Positions 1 through 11,795 of a DNA stretch of 64,000 nucleotides are shown one piece after another. Numbering within the stretch: the first letter of the stretch is position 1; each line of letters begins with the position of its first letter. Source of the stretch: Ahaetulla prasina. Taxonomy: Eukaryota; Chordata; Lepidosauria; Squamata; Colubridae. A program made the position numbers and the translations under genes. The DNA lies in assembly GCF_028640845.1 (NCBI RefSeq), contig NC_080540.1:52434561-52498560 (forward strand), read 5' to 3'. The notes beneath the pieces are model-generated. The model made no database searches. It was not told where the DNA came from and saw only the letters and a list, made by a program, of their open reading frames with translations.

Positions 1-722
1 TTCCCATGAGATGCTGCTTTTATAATGTTAATCTTTTGCCCAGAGCTTTTCGGTTCTCCATGCTGAGAATAACACTCTGGGTTGCTTTAGAATATACCAC
101 AGGCAATTCTTCTAGATATCTCCCCTTTCCTTTAGGGGGTAGCCTTTTGAGCATGATAGTATGCTTTGATAATGGATCTCAGACTGAATACTCATTCAGG
201 TCACCTATTTCTGATGCTGTTAAATAGAGAAGCAAGAAATAGGTGGGGGTGACTTTTTTTGCCTATTTTATGTAGCTTACTCATACCAAAAAGTATATGC
301 AATGTATGCCTTCATTCCTTATGGCATCATTACGACCACCGGCCATATTCTTTTAAGGGTGACCGGAATTGAAGTCCAGCAATACAGAGGATGCCTTCTG
401 GTCTGAGGTTTTCACTACAGCTTTAAAGGAAATGTCTTAAAAGGCTACCAGTAACAACAGCAGCAACAACAGCAACAACAATAAAAAAAAACAATCTTGG
501 AGCTGTCTGCTTTAAATGTGGAGGAAGAACTAAACTTTAAAAAACTGGTGTTAATTTATATCCTAAATCAGTTGCTGTTTCATGTTCTAATATGAAATGG
601 TGGTAGGTAACCTTCAGCCACAGTGAGCACAAAACAACCATGCGTAGTTAAAATAGGATGGTAGTAGTTGTGGTGTTTACTTTGATGGTGGTGTTTTGAT
701 TCAGTGTAAACACTGTTCAGAT
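1..722. other. GRM7 intronic sequence, no gene seen
   Basis: I see no conserved coding signal on either strand. The only local structure is a CAA-rich run at about 445-490. The stretch is taken as GRM7 intron because two GRM7 exons follow on the + strand. Confidence 0.5.
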
Positions 723-873
723 TAGGGGGTGGGTTCTACTTACCTTTACTATCGGTTCACATTGGGAGCACGCACGCTTCAATTATGACTTGCGGGTGGG
801 GGGGGTGGAGCCTTCCATTGCTTTTACTACCGATTCTATAGAACCGGACAGAACCAGGAGCAACCCACCATTG
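723..873. mobile_element. hAT-type MITE, GGTGGGTT family, short copy
   Basis: The ends are inverted: the left end carries GGGGGTGGGTTCT and the right end, read in reverse, CAATGGTGGGTTGC. The flanks are gttcagat (715-722) and gtttagat (874-881), an 8-bp duplication with one mismatch, as expected of hAT elements. There is no coding capacity. It resembles the copy at 46400-46553 in length and ends. Confidence 0.75.
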
Positions 874-1454
874 GTTTAGATGTTTAGGAATTTGAAGCAT
901 TTACCATGCAAATTTCCTTGTTAAGCTCCATCCTCCTTTATGAGTACTATTATTTGATGAACATTCATCTGGAGCAGCGCTTCAGGGTTTTGCTGGTTTC
1001 TAAATAGTTCCCAAGATTATGGTTGCAATTTATTTTTTATCTCTACCCCACAAAAAGACATTTTGCTCAAATAGCGAGTGCCATGGTTTTCCAACAACCC
1101 TCCCTTCCCCAAAAAACCAACAACCCTATTATTTTAATACCAACAAAATATTGTTTGCCAATTCAGCTCCATAGCATTAAAGGACTATTATAGTTAGAGA
1201 GAATATTTGGTAATATGAATATTTATTTAAATAGTTCAATTAAAAGACAGGTGATAGATTAACTGACCACTTTAATTGACAGCTCTAATCATAGGCAGAG
1301 GGTTAACTTGAACACAATACATAAAGGGAAATTAAATGCAAATTATGTAAAGAACAAAGGAATTTTAATACATGATTGCCCTCATTTGAAAAGTTCTCTG
1401 AGTGGCTTTCTCATATTTATCAACAAATGGCAAAAAGTAGCTTCCAGTTCTCAG

Positions 1455-1680
1455 AATAGCAATAGCATTTAGATTTATATACCACCCCATTGCACATTCT
1501 GGGCAGTTTACAAATGTAAGCATTATTTGCATATTGTCCCCAACAAACTGGATCCTCATTTCACTAACCTTGGAAGAATGGAAGGCTGAGTCAACCTTGA
1601 GCACTGTCAGGATTGAACTCTAGACTGTGGGCAGAATTTGCCTGTGATACTGCAGTTAATCACTGTACCACCAGGGCTCC
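1455..1680 (-). mobile_element. tRNA-derived SINE-B
   Basis: Read on the - strand, it starts with a tRNA-like head (about 1640-1680) and passes through the core GACTCAGCCTTCCATTCTTC. It ends in a module with tatataaat and a GCTATT-type tail near 1455. The same order is seen at 62431-62670 and 51960-52189. It is moderately diverged. Confidence 0.75.
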
Positions 1681-4600
1681 TTAACAGAACAATTTTAAAT
1701 GCTGTGTGGTTATTATGCCTTTGAGATGTGGTTAGTTGAGCCTCCCCCTGGGCTGTCTTCCTGCCTAAGATCAAAAAGCCATTGTAACAATGATTTTAAA
1801 AGAAATGATCAAACTTCAGACAGCAGTATGACCTCATGCTTAGATACAATTGCCACCAGTTACCTAAAGTTCTTTAATTTTTGACTTTCTAAATATCATT
1901 GTTGAGTAAAAACACCTCTGCAACCCTGTGAAACTGAGATTTAATGGGGAGGAAAAGTAAAATTAAAATTGGCCATTAAACCAATTAGATTAGATTGGGG
2001 TATGGTCAGCAGATTTGTAATGTCCCATGTATGGTCGTCTCCCCTTTGTGAAGATTCTTTGTGAAACTAGAGCTAATCTAGATTGTCCTAACCCGTAACA
2101 CTCTGTATGAGTTGGGAATAGCATTTCCAGAATTGCCACACTCATCCGCCATATAGGCTGTGGATCATGGAAGTTGCTAAAGAGTGTCAGGTTGGAGAAA
2201 GCTGGGCGGATGTCCTGATCTAATGGTTAAATCAGAAAACTGTTTGAGTGTTGAGAAATTTGAGTCAACAACATCAGCTTGTTTCAGCTTCTGAAAATGT
2301 CCTGAGATGAAGGGTATCAAGGACAGTTTCTGGCATAACCCCAAGTCATTTCAACACCTCCTAAGCAGCGACTGACTACTCTTATCCCTATTTTAGATAC
2401 TAACTGTTCTGCAAGAGCCATGCTTGCTATTCAGTATAGAATTTGCTGTCAGATGTTCTGTGGGATGATAGTGCTTAACAATGTGTTCTTTCTTTTTAAA
2501 ATTATATAATCATGTTATTTTCCCTAAACAAATGCTACAGATTTGTGTACCTCCAAACACCAAGATATTTCTTGTTCCAAAAGTTTTAAAAAAATGTTAG
2601 CTATTGACTTTCTCTCCTTTTTCTTTAATGGAAGGCTTTGGGGAAAAAAGTCATTGCTATTGTATGCAGATTATTGCCCCATTGCATTCAGAAAAAGGCT
2701 ATCACAGCATGTGTTAATGAATCATAGGCTGCAGATGAAGCATCATTAATAGGGCATCTGACATTTCAATCAAATATATGCAAGATCATCAGTTTTTTTA
2801 TTACTCAGTCTTCAGACATTTTTCCTGTTCATGGTCTCAGCACTTGTTTATTCTAGCAGTCTTTGTTCTTTAAACTACAATATTGTTATCTCAGTTATTC
2901 TCCATTAAACTGGCAATAAACAGAAGGAGAAGATAAATATATGTATGGTGGGAGAGGCAAATTCAGGAACTGTCATTGAGTGGAGAAAGAGAAATTATTG
3001 TCTCCTGGTATTTGTAGTTACAAATTGGATTATCAGACAGTCAAAGGGCTTTCTCCACTCTCCTTTATTTAGTTTAAAAGTGAGACTGTGGCTCATCGGA
3101 GTGTTTACAGGCCATTTATTCTGTACTTTGAAAAGGAATGATCCTAGGAAGATGGTATAGTACCAGCCATCTTTTTCTCAACCACGCAATGTCCTAATAA
3201 TGATGGTATGTCATCATGTAGTCTATCTTCCAGGGCATTATTGGCTCCATTTTCTGAAATGTACAGCATTGATATTGCCAGAAAGGGCCAATGGATTCAC
3301 TTTTAAATTGGTTGGTAGCATAGAAAAGACCCAATATTTCAGTCCATCTTGTAAGGGGTTTTATAAAGGCTCCAATCTTTAATGTACCTCCTCTGAACTT
3401 TGAGTAAGTTTGTTCTCTGTGATGCACCCAGGTTGATGCTTACGGAGGTACTGGTGAAAATTAGCCACTCTCCTAAAAATTTACAACAGTGGTAAACTAA
3501 ATAAAATATTGTGCTAAATGTTTTGTAATGGATAATGAATTACAATGGAGAGTGATTGTTATCTTCACTTTATATTATGAAAGTTTTCCTATGTGGCAGC
3601 AGTGGGATACTTTCAGCCGTTTAGTTGTTGCTGGATATTGGCAATATCCTAACATCTTATATAACCATCATTAGTAGCCAAGGAGGGTGAAACTTATACT
3701 CCAACATTGTTTCATGAACTATAGGTTTCTCTGTTTTGATTATCAGGCATGAACTGAACTTTTACTTTGTTTTTCTACACAAAAATATAGGTCTGGAGTT
3801 CCTAGTGTGATGTTCACAAAAACTCATTTCCCTGTGGACACCCTCCCCCCCATCCCCAGTTGTACCTATCAGACAAATGTTTGCTTGATTTTTTAAATGG
3901 AAAATATATGCCTTTTTAAATATTTTAAAAAGGCATATATTTTTTTAAAATAAGGAATCCAGTATACCACAAAGCAAAATGTTAGGCTGCAGAATCATCT
4001 TTATTTCCAAGACGGTCCTTACATTTTACACATAAGGAATAAGTGATCTGGCAAAATAAAATGGGTCTGCAGTCTACTCTTCTTACCTGGTTAGAAGAAA
4101 AGAAGATAACATGGGTGCTGTTGAGGGTATTTTGTGAGTAGGTAAAGAGCCAATGTGTGAGACCTCCATGAAATGATCTTAGACTTCCAATTGGACCTTT
4201 TATCCTCCTCCCCACAAAAATGGGGATCCCTAGTATGGGATTTTGAAGGATCTTTGAAAAGCCTTAAAAGTCAGCTGTCCATAATGCCTGCCAACCCACT
4301 AATCATAATCACAACTTGCATCTGATGCATGTATGCTTTTTTTCATTGAAAAGCTTTGCTTTGCTATTATATGTTTGACTGTAAGTCTGTCTGTATTTGT
4401 TGTATTTTAATTACTTCCTTTTTCAGTATCTTCAGCATCTAACAATGAAGGCGAAACTTGTACATATAGTTTCTTTTCCCCAAAATAATTTATTCTTCTC
4501 ATAGTTTCACAGGCTAAATCTCACAGGATTTAACAAAATCTTTGATTGTGCTTTTATTTGAATAAATATAATGCTTCTTCTCCTAGTCATGACAACACTG

Positions 4601-5084
4601 GCGCCAATAGAAGCATCTCAGCCAAATTGTTATTATTTTAACTTAGTGATCTTTGTTTGTTATGTATAAAGATGAAATATTTGTAATTATCAGGGATAAT
4701 TACTTTTAAAAATTCATTTTTAGACAGCTGTGAGATAAATGAATAGTCCGATGACATTGGATACAGAAAGTTTGAGACTTTCCCCCCAATTTATTGAATG
4801 GAGTTACTGTATTTTAATGAATCTGTATAGCCCATTTACATTCTCCCCCCCCCACTCTTCTTCTTCTTCTTCTTCTTTTTTTTCATTTCCTGAATAAATC
4901 TGCAAAAAACCCACATATTTGTGTTTCAGGTATTTGGGCTTCCAGGATCTACCAAAACAAACAAACAAAAACCAGCTTCAAAGTTTCTTGTGGCCTGTAA
5001 GCAATGGGATATTAGTACTATATTCCATATCAATCATATTCTGTTATAATATGTATTTATTAAATTAAATACTTAATATTTTAA
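1681..5084. other. GRM7 intron, no gene seen
   Basis: This is AT-rich, mostly unique-looking sequence without a recognisable gene. It contains a perfect hairpin at 3901-3943 (listed separately), a short TTC run at about 4858-4880 and a run of cytosines before it. Confidence 0.45.
3901..3943. repeat. Perfect 20-bp inverted repeat (hairpin)
   Basis: Positions 3901-3920 are the exact reverse complement of 3924-3943, with a 3-base loop. The arm holds tatatgcctttttaaa. It could extrude as a cruciform or be the core of a palindromic MITE. I see no flanking duplication that would settle this. Confidence 0.85.
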
Positions 5085-5086
5085 AA

Positions 5087-5222
5087 GGTAAAGGTTTCCC
5101 CGTCAGTTGTCTTTGACAATAGGGCACAGTGCTCATCTCCATTTCTTGGCTGAGGGAGCCAGAGTTATCTGAAGACAATTTTCATGGTCACGTCGCCAGC
5201 ATGGCTATATGCCAAAGGCTGA
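5087..5222 (-). mobile_element. Sauria SINE, 3' part
   Basis: The + strand shows ggtaaaggtttcccc followed by the block tgctcatctccatttc and then a gtcgccagcatgg-like block. This is the reverse complement of the 3' half of the squamate Sauria SINE, whose 3' end is shared with Bov-B LINEs. The tRNA head is missing, so the copy is partial. The family name comes from memory of the consensus. Confidence 0.7.
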
Positions 5223-6149
5223 ACTGAAATTGACCAAGGCAACTGAATATAGTCTCTTCACCTCCCTCTCTCTCTCAAACAGACATGAATCACTCTATAT
5301 GTACATGTATATGTATATCCAGCCATATGTACACTATAGGAGCCAGATTGAGAAACTGATCTGGTTTACAGATGACAGAAATCATGCTCCTAATAACCCT
5401 ATTTAGAAGATAAAATGATAGATAGCTGTCTAGCTAGTTTGATTCATTCTAAGGCTATCTTGAATAAATAAATTTCTCAACTTTCTGTATTCGTTTAATG
5501 GTCAAGACATGCAGACATGCTGTTGATATCTAACTCATATTTTTCAATAATAATAGAAATAATAATATTCAATAATAGAAAATGGAAGATACGAAGTTAC
5601 AGGTAGTCATACCTCAGCTCAGCCTTTTAAAAAGCTAGTCTGCTAGTCATCATATTTTGAATGGAATAAAGTGAACTGTTGATCAAGGAACTTCTAACAT
5701 GCTGCTGATATCAGAGATTGGAACTGAAGAAGGGACAGAAATACAGAAATACAAGCAGCTTTCAGGAGTTCTTTAACCTCAGTAGGCTACATGGAGTGAA
5801 GGAAGAAGACTAGTAGTAATCTGCCTCTATAATCAGAAAGGAGGTGTGTTTGAAAGAAGCATAGTGGCTTGGAGAAGAGAGGAAGACAGGTAACCAAACT
5901 TCCCTTGCACTCTTTCCTTCTCTTTCTCTCACAGTGAAGAAAAACAATAAGTTTAGACTCAGTCTATTCTCTCTCCTTAATTAAATGTTAAGGTTACAAT
6001 CAGACGAAGAGTGCCAATAATAAAGTAGTGGATGTTGGTTTAAATATAGGTAGGCTGTGGTGTATTTGAAGATGAGTTTCTTTGTTCACACAGGATTTGA
6101 TACCTGCTTACCAACGAAGGATCATGAGCTATTAATATTTCCCAAAAGT
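5223..6149. other. Intron, no gene seen
   Basis: AT-rich sequence with no long open frame resembling a known protein. An ATATGT-rich patch lies at about 5297-5330. Confidence 0.4.
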
Positions 6150-6151
6150 TT

Positions 6152-6285
6152 TTTTCCTTCCTTCCTTCCTTTCTCTCTCTATTTCTCCCTCCCTCCTTTT
6201 ACTCCCTCCCTCCCTCCCTCCCTCCCTCCCTCCCTCCCTTCTTTCTTTCTATCTGTCTGTCTTCCTCCCCCCCATCTCTCTCACA
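6152..6285. repeat. Pyrimidine-rich microsatellite (CCTT, CTCC, CTTT, CTGT units)
   Basis: About 130 bases are almost only C and T on the + strand. They run through TTCC units, a CCCT block (about 6204-6238), CTTT units and CTGT units. The apparent open frames on both strands here are repeat translations (Pro/Ser/Leu or Arg/Glu/Gly), not genes. Confidence 0.9.
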
Positions 6286-6581
6286 TATACATGTAGTGTG
6301 ATTTATGATTGATGTCCTTGGTAAATAATATTTGGGAGAAAATGCAGTGTGAAATATAACATTTGCTTGACCCTTATCATCAGCTGGAGAGGTCACCTTC
6401 TGATCACGACAAGTTTTATTTCAGTAGTAAAATGAAATGGATGCCTGTTTAATATGCATTAAGCGAGGCTCACTTCAATTCAGCTAGGAGTTTTTCTCCT
6501 TCCTCAATTCAGCTAGAGTAGTGTAGCATACATACATAAGGTTGAACTCTCCTGTGATTCTCTATCTCTTTCAGACTAGAG

Positions 6582-6716
6582 CAGGGGTCTCCAACCTTGG
6601 CAACTTTAAGACTTGTGGACTTCAACTCCCAGAGCTCCTCAGCTAGCAAAGCTGACTGAGGAACTCTGGGAGTTGAAGTCCACAAGTCTTAAAGTTGCCA
6701 AGGTTGGAGACCCCTG
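6582..6716. mobile_element. Palindromic hAT MITE (CAGGGGTCTCCAACC ends)
   Basis: This is a near-perfect foldback. CAGGGGTCTCCAACCTTGGC at the left is matched by its reverse complement at the right end, with a short centre at about 6645-6655. The flanks gactagag (6574-6581) and gattagaa (6717-6724) agree at 6 of 8 positions, fitting an aged 8-bp hAT duplication. It is non-coding. Confidence 0.85.
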
Positions 6717-7264
6717 GATTAGAAGGGTGTAAGAATGCAATCAAATAAAAAAAAAAGGCAGGGCTTAAGAGCGTCCATTGGTTGTGTACACCTGTTTAAA
6801 GAGGCGTGAATGGCGAATGCATCGCACAGTCTGCTGTACAAATGCTGCTATGCTGGGCTATCTCTTTTGCTTGTTCATCTGCATTAGTTTCTGACATCTT
6901 TGGCATGTTGTTGCCTACTTCATCTTTTGAGGAACAGGAGAGATAAGAAAATCAACCCAACCTCAAATTTTGAAGAGCAATGAAAACTGATAGCATGGTG
7001 AAAGGGATTGGATTCTGGACAAAATCCTTGATTTGTATAAACTGTCCCAAGTCATGCTCCTGATATAAGGAGACTTTCTTTTGTGTTTGGAAATACCCAA
7101 ACCTTTTTTTGAACTGCTTGGTTTCTTGACGGTATAAACGATATACTGCACCTTGACAGGTTACAAGCTTTATATTATGAGTGGCACTAGCTCATAAAAA
7201 ATAAATGATATGATATATTTAAACCCATGGATTATATATACAAATATATTTACTTTTCCTATAG

Positions 7265-7357
7265 ACTGCATACCACCTGTAAGAAAAAGTGTTCAAAAAT
7301 CTGTTACTTGGTACACTATTCCACCTACAGTATAGCTCTTGCCTGCTTTTTTAGAAG
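7265..7357 (+). CDS. GRM7: GRM7 cassette exon giving the mGluR7b C-terminus
   Basis: GRM7 is a presynaptic group III metabotropic glutamate receptor, a Gi/o-coupled class C GPCR. Alternative splicing changes only its cytoplasmic C-terminus. This exon follows the acceptor tttacttttcctatag and precedes the donor gtaaga at 7358. Read with one base from the upstream exon, it encodes Asn then CIPPVRKSVQ...TWYTIPPTV and a TAG at 7333-7335. That is the 23-residue tail I know for mammalian mGluR7b. After the stop, 22 bases remain before the donor, so the exon is internal, as in mammals, where about 92 nt are inserted ahead of the 7a exon; I count 93. The upstream exon must end in A, the same phase the exon at 43072 needs. 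The CDS part is 7265-7335. The match is to remembered mammalian protein; expression in this species is not shown. Confidence 0.93.
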
Positions 7358-7581
7358 GTAAGATAAAGATCTAACTTTTACTGCTTCATTTTTTTTAAAT
7401 GCATCATTAAATGTTAAAAATGCATTGACTTTACTGAAGTTGCTGATAAAACCTAAAGTTGTTTGCATTGTATTAATTGAAATAATGAATTATAAAGTCA
7501 ATACAAAGCTTGTGAGAATGTTTTCCAGCTAATGGAAAGCCACAGTCCATGATCTTTTTTTTTTTTTTTTGCCCCACAGAG

Positions 7582-7692
7582 CAGGGGCCTCCAACGTTGG
7601 CAACTTTAAGCCTGGAGGACTTCAACTCCCAGAATTCCCCAGCCAGAGTTGAAGTCCTCCAGGCTTAAAGTTGCCAAGGTTGGAGACCCCTG
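7582..7692. mobile_element. Palindromic hAT MITE (CAGGGGTCTCCAACC family)
   Basis: The ends CAGGGGCCTCCAACG and, reversed, CAGGGGTCTCCAACC enclose a foldback. The flanks ccacagag (7574-7581) and ccatagag (7693-7700) differ at one of 8 positions. The element lies only 225 bp downstream of the 7b cassette exon. Confidence 0.87.
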
Positions 7693-7700
7693 CCATAGAG

Positions 7701-8916
7701 TACATGAATTGCTGATATTTCATTTCTAATCTCAGAGATTGACTTCCCCTGAAGGACTGGATATAGGCTAGCTTGAGAGCATGTTTTTGAGGAATGTATG
7801 ATGGTTGATCTCCCCATAAAGATAATATTTTTTCTCTCTTCTTTAAATGAAATAGAAGTTAACTTTATAACTAGGGGTGCGGGGAGGAAAGGAAAAGGAA
7901 AGGAAAAATTTATTCTCTTAATAAAGAAATCAACTTCAACCTCCAGTTCATACCAGTTGTGTCTAAAAGAGACAAGTTTTGGGAACTATAAGCCGGTATG
8001 TCTGAGAAAAATTTGAATGATGAGAAGTTATGAGGTCTTCGTACATCCATTCTTGGTATTCAATGATGGTAAGATCACACACCCTGATCACACATTGGTC
8101 ATATCCTGAAAGGATTTTTCATTGTATTCAATAATTACAATTCACTGTTTATGGTCCTAGATAAATACAGGTCTTTGTTGAGATAGAGGATCAGTCTTCT
8201 AGGTTGTGAGCATCAGAATGAACTGAAACGCTGAACTGTTTAGCTATTTATGATTTATCCTGTTTCTCTCATTCTTTCATTGAACACAAGGAAAAAAGGG
8301 TTGTGTGAAGACCTCTTATCTGATATGGATCATATGCTCATATTCTAATAGTTTTGTGATTTTCTTTTTGCAACTTATTTACTGTTTGGTAGATGGGTAA
8401 GATGATTAGTTTTTCTAATAAACTGATGTATTTGTGATATTATGAAAATGTTGGTTAAAACTGCTTCCTTATTAAAATATTAATTAAAGGCTTTGATTAT
8501 TGATAAACAGCCATTTTTATCCTTAGAAAGATTGTTGGAAGTATCTGCCTCAATTAAACCAAAAGGCATTTGCTCTTATCCTTGCTTAGAATGTGTGGTC
8601 CCGTCCCCCCTCCCCCGCCCCCACACGTAAGTCTCTACGTAACCTAATCAGAAATTGTCATTTAACTTTTTTTCTGAAGCCTTAGAGGGTGCTCCCAGTG
8701 GAATCAGCTGCTGGCACTTAGAATCAAATTAATTCTTTCTTAATGGACCTTTTGTGATGAGAAAAACAAACAGAAGAAACAGCAGGAAAAGATTGTAGGA
8801 TTAGCAAGGGAGCTCAGTGATATGTAGATCCTGATCTTTCTTACAAATCTGTGAACATGATAGGTAATAGAACAATAAAAAACTTGTCTAAAAGCACCCA
8901 AAGAATGCATTTCTAT
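7701..8916. other. Intron, no gene seen
   Basis: AT-rich sequence with no coding or repeat signal that I can name, apart from a C-rich patch at about 8603-8624. Confidence 0.4.
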
Positions 8917-9249
8917 CAGAGGTGGGTTTCAGTAGTTCTGACCAGTTCTGGAGAACCGGTAACGGAAATTTTGAGTAGTTCGGAGAACCGGTAGTAAAAA
9001 TTCTGACTGGCCCCACCCTCATCTATTCTCTGCCTCCCAAATCCCAGCTAATTGGGAAGAAATTGGGATTTTGCAGTAACCTTCCCCTGGATTGAGGAGG
9101 GAATGGAGATTTTGCAGTATCCTTCCTCTGGAGTGGGATGAAAATGGAGATTTTACAACATCCTTCCCCTGCCATCCCACCAAGCCATGCCAGGCCCACC
9201 AAGCCACACCCACAGAACCAATAGTAAAAAAAATTGAAACCCACCACTG
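8917..9249. mobile_element. hAT MITE, CAGNGGTGGGTTTCA family, long copy
   Basis: The left end CAGAGGTGGGTTTCA matches the reverse complement of the right end (CAGTGGTGGGTTTCA). The flanks atttctat (8909-8916) and attcctat (9250-9257) form an 8-bp duplication with one mismatch. The interior has repeated gattttgcagtatccttcc units, which create spurious open frames on the - strand. It is the same family as 15919-16208. Confidence 0.9.
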
Positions 9250-9257
9250 ATTCCTAT

Positions 9258-9936
9258 CACTTTTATTTCTAAAGAAGACAAAGTGTGTGAAAATCAGATC
9301 ATTAAATAAAGGAAGTGTTCTATTAGCAATAACTGCTAGCACAAGATGTACATCAGTATCTTTGTGCAAGAACTTCACCTGGTAAGGGATTTCCAAACAC
9401 CAAACATAGATTATTAAATGGCTTGGGGGGAAAAGCAAAACCAGAGAATACCTCAGACTGTTGTCAATATATATAAATATATTTCTTCAGCTCTTTCTAA
9501 GGTGTTGCACCACAAAGATTTCAGCTTATCAAAATTCAAGCTAGCAGTATTTCTATTTTCCACGTACACAGTTTATCCTATTTTTATACCATGGCAAATA
9601 TTTGAAACAGAATTTAATTATGGTGTTTTGACACAATGGTCCATCAGCAAAAATATTTGCTAATATTCCCACCCAAGTAATCCAAGTTGTAGTTATTTGT
9701 TTACTCAAAACATAGGTAGTTCTTGGATAGTTCTTTAACTGTCCACAGTTATCTGACTTTGCTCCTACTACTGAGATCAATCAGTGTTCCAATTCCTCAA
9801 CTGGTAAACCAGATTATGTTAATCTCCCTGTTTGATTTTGTTCAGGTTTTCATTTTTTTTTCCAATTGCAAGTTTTGTTTGGTTCCACATTTTGCCTAAT
9901 GTCTACATTTCTAAACATATTTTTCTAAGAATGTAT
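9258..9936. other. Intron, no gene seen
   Basis: No recognisable feature between the two MITEs. Short open frames here lack any familiar motif. Confidence 0.4.
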
Positions 9937-10199
9937 CAATGGTGAAATTCAATTTTTCTTTACTACTGGTTCTGAGGGGGGAGTGTGGCTTGGTGGGTGT
10001 GGCTTGGTGGGCATGGCAGGATAAGGATACTGCAAAATCTCGATTCCCACCCCAGTCCAGGGGAAAGATACTGCAAAATCTCCATTCCCACCCCACTCTG
10101 GGACCAGCCAGAGGTGGTATTTGCTGATTCTCTGAACTGCTCAAACTTTCTGCTACCAGTTCTCTAGAACCTGTCAGAACCTGCTGAATTTCACCCCTG
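9937..10199. mobile_element. hAT MITE, diverged copy of the 8917 family
   Basis: The left end CAATGGTGAAATTCA and the reversed right end CAGGGGTGAAATTCA are inverted. The interior has the gtggcttggtgggcatggc block and the gatactgcaaaatctc units of the copies at 8917 and 15919, in the opposite orientation to 8917. I see no clean 8-bp flank duplication. Confidence 0.72.
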
Positions 10200-10631
10200 A
10201 GTGTGATGCTTCTAAGCAGTTTTCTTCTAGCACAATGCATGCTTTTATATTCATTACCATTTATACACTATATAATCCCTATGTACTTTGTGCTCTTAAT
10301 TGACCTATGGCTGATCCCTGATAACTGATTTCCAGGACCATTTTTCTTTTGACAGCTGGAAAAGCAGGGTCTCCCTCTGTGCCAAAATCTCATCCACTTT
10401 TCTTGCCAAGAATATTGGCTAGAGAATAAAAGGATGTAGGCTACAAGACTGCCAGCTTTTATGACACCAAACATTCCCATTTTCCTCAAGGAAGGAAAAA
10501 GGGGTGAGAAACAAATCTTGTGCTATCAGCTTCTTTATCCTATGGGATGCCATTCCCTCATGTTTTTCTCCTGTTATCTTGTCCTGCTATCCATAAATGA
10601 CAGAGATAATAGAGAAGCAGGTGTTTAAAAT

Positions 10632-11077
10632 AACAGAGTTGGAAGGGACCTTGGAGGTCTTCTAGTCCAATCCCCTGCTTAGGCAGGAAATCCTACACCA
10701 CTTCAGACAAATGATTATCCAACATCTTCTTAAAAATTTCCAGTGTTGGAACATTCACAACTTCTGCAGGCAAGTTGTTCCACTGATTAATTGTTCTAAC
10801 TGTCAGGAAATTTCTCCTTAGTTCTAAATTGCTTCTCTCCTGGATTATTTTCCACCCATCGCTTCTTGTTTACCCTCAGATGCTTTGGAGAATAGCTTGA
10901 CTCCCTCTTCTTTGTGGCAGCCCCTGAGATATTGAAACACTGCTATCATGTCTCCCCTTGTCCTTCTTTTCCTTAAACTAGACATACCCAGTTCCTGCAA
11001 CCGGTCTTCATATGTTTTAGCCTCCAGTCCCCTAATCATCTTTGTTGCTCTTCTCTGCACTCTTTCTAGAGTCTTTT
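10632..11077 (-). mobile_element. CR1 LINE, 5'-truncated 3' fragment
   Basis: The - strand encodes the end of a CR1 reverse-transcriptase protein: [14 protein letters not shown], then [16 protein letters not shown] and [10 protein letters not shown]. The conserved CR1 3' end follows, read on the + strand as gagttggaagggaccttgga. Frame breaks and the lack of everything upstream make it dead. It matches the longer CR1 at 36339-38103. Confidence 0.92.
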
Positions 11078-11407
11078 GGATGCTTATTTTTCTGGCACCC
11101 CAAAAATCTAGTCCCTGTGGAAATTCTTCTATCATGCTACCTGGGGAAATAATTCTTCCCTTTCTCTTCAGCAAAGGTACCCCTTAACCTAGGTACTGCA
11201 TTGCTTAAGTGATAGAGTGGGAAGGTTGAATTTTAAATATGTAGCCAGTGGAATTTAATCTGTATCCATGTGTTGTTTTGCTGTCCCAATAGTCTTCTGT
11301 AAAATGCTGGACATATACTTTGAATGAAACTTTCCTCTTAACACTGTGTAATCAAATCTACAGGAGGGCATTGGGCTGCTAAATGTTCACATCAGTTGGG
11401 AACTGTA

Positions 11408-11795
11408 CTATAGGGGTTTATCACAAGTCACCATGGCTAACTCACCACAGCCAACTTGCCACAGCCAACTTGCCATGGCCAACTCGCTGCAGGACAACTT
11501 GCCATGGCATCTTGCCACAGGATAACTAGCTGCCAGACAAGAGTTACACTAATATCAAAGAAATGGTGGAATAGAATCATTAAAGAAAGGTGCAAAAGGA
11601 GGGACAAAATGAAATGTGAATGGCAAAAATTTAAATATTTTTAAAATTTATTTTAAATAATTAAATTGTTAAATTGTCCCACAGTGAGTTGTCCCATGTA
11701 AGTTGGCCATGATGAGTTGTCCTGCAGTGAGTTGGCCATGATGAGTTGGCCACAGCAAGTTGGCTATGGCAAGTTGTCCCATTCCCGTACCATAG
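11408..11795. repeat. Foldback element with tandem-repeat arms
   Basis: The left arm (about 11408-11540) is made of units like ccacagccaacttg and ccatggccaactcg. The right arm (about 11675-11795) holds the reverse-complement units, such as gagttggccatgatg. Between them lies about 135 bp of AT-rich sequence. The outer ends ctatag and catag look inverted. I see no flank duplication and no coding capacity. Confidence 0.7.

Noticed and set aside
9019..9438. 139-codon frame on the - strand
   Set aside because: Its second half is the 8917-9249 MITE interior. There is no conserved domain or splice context.
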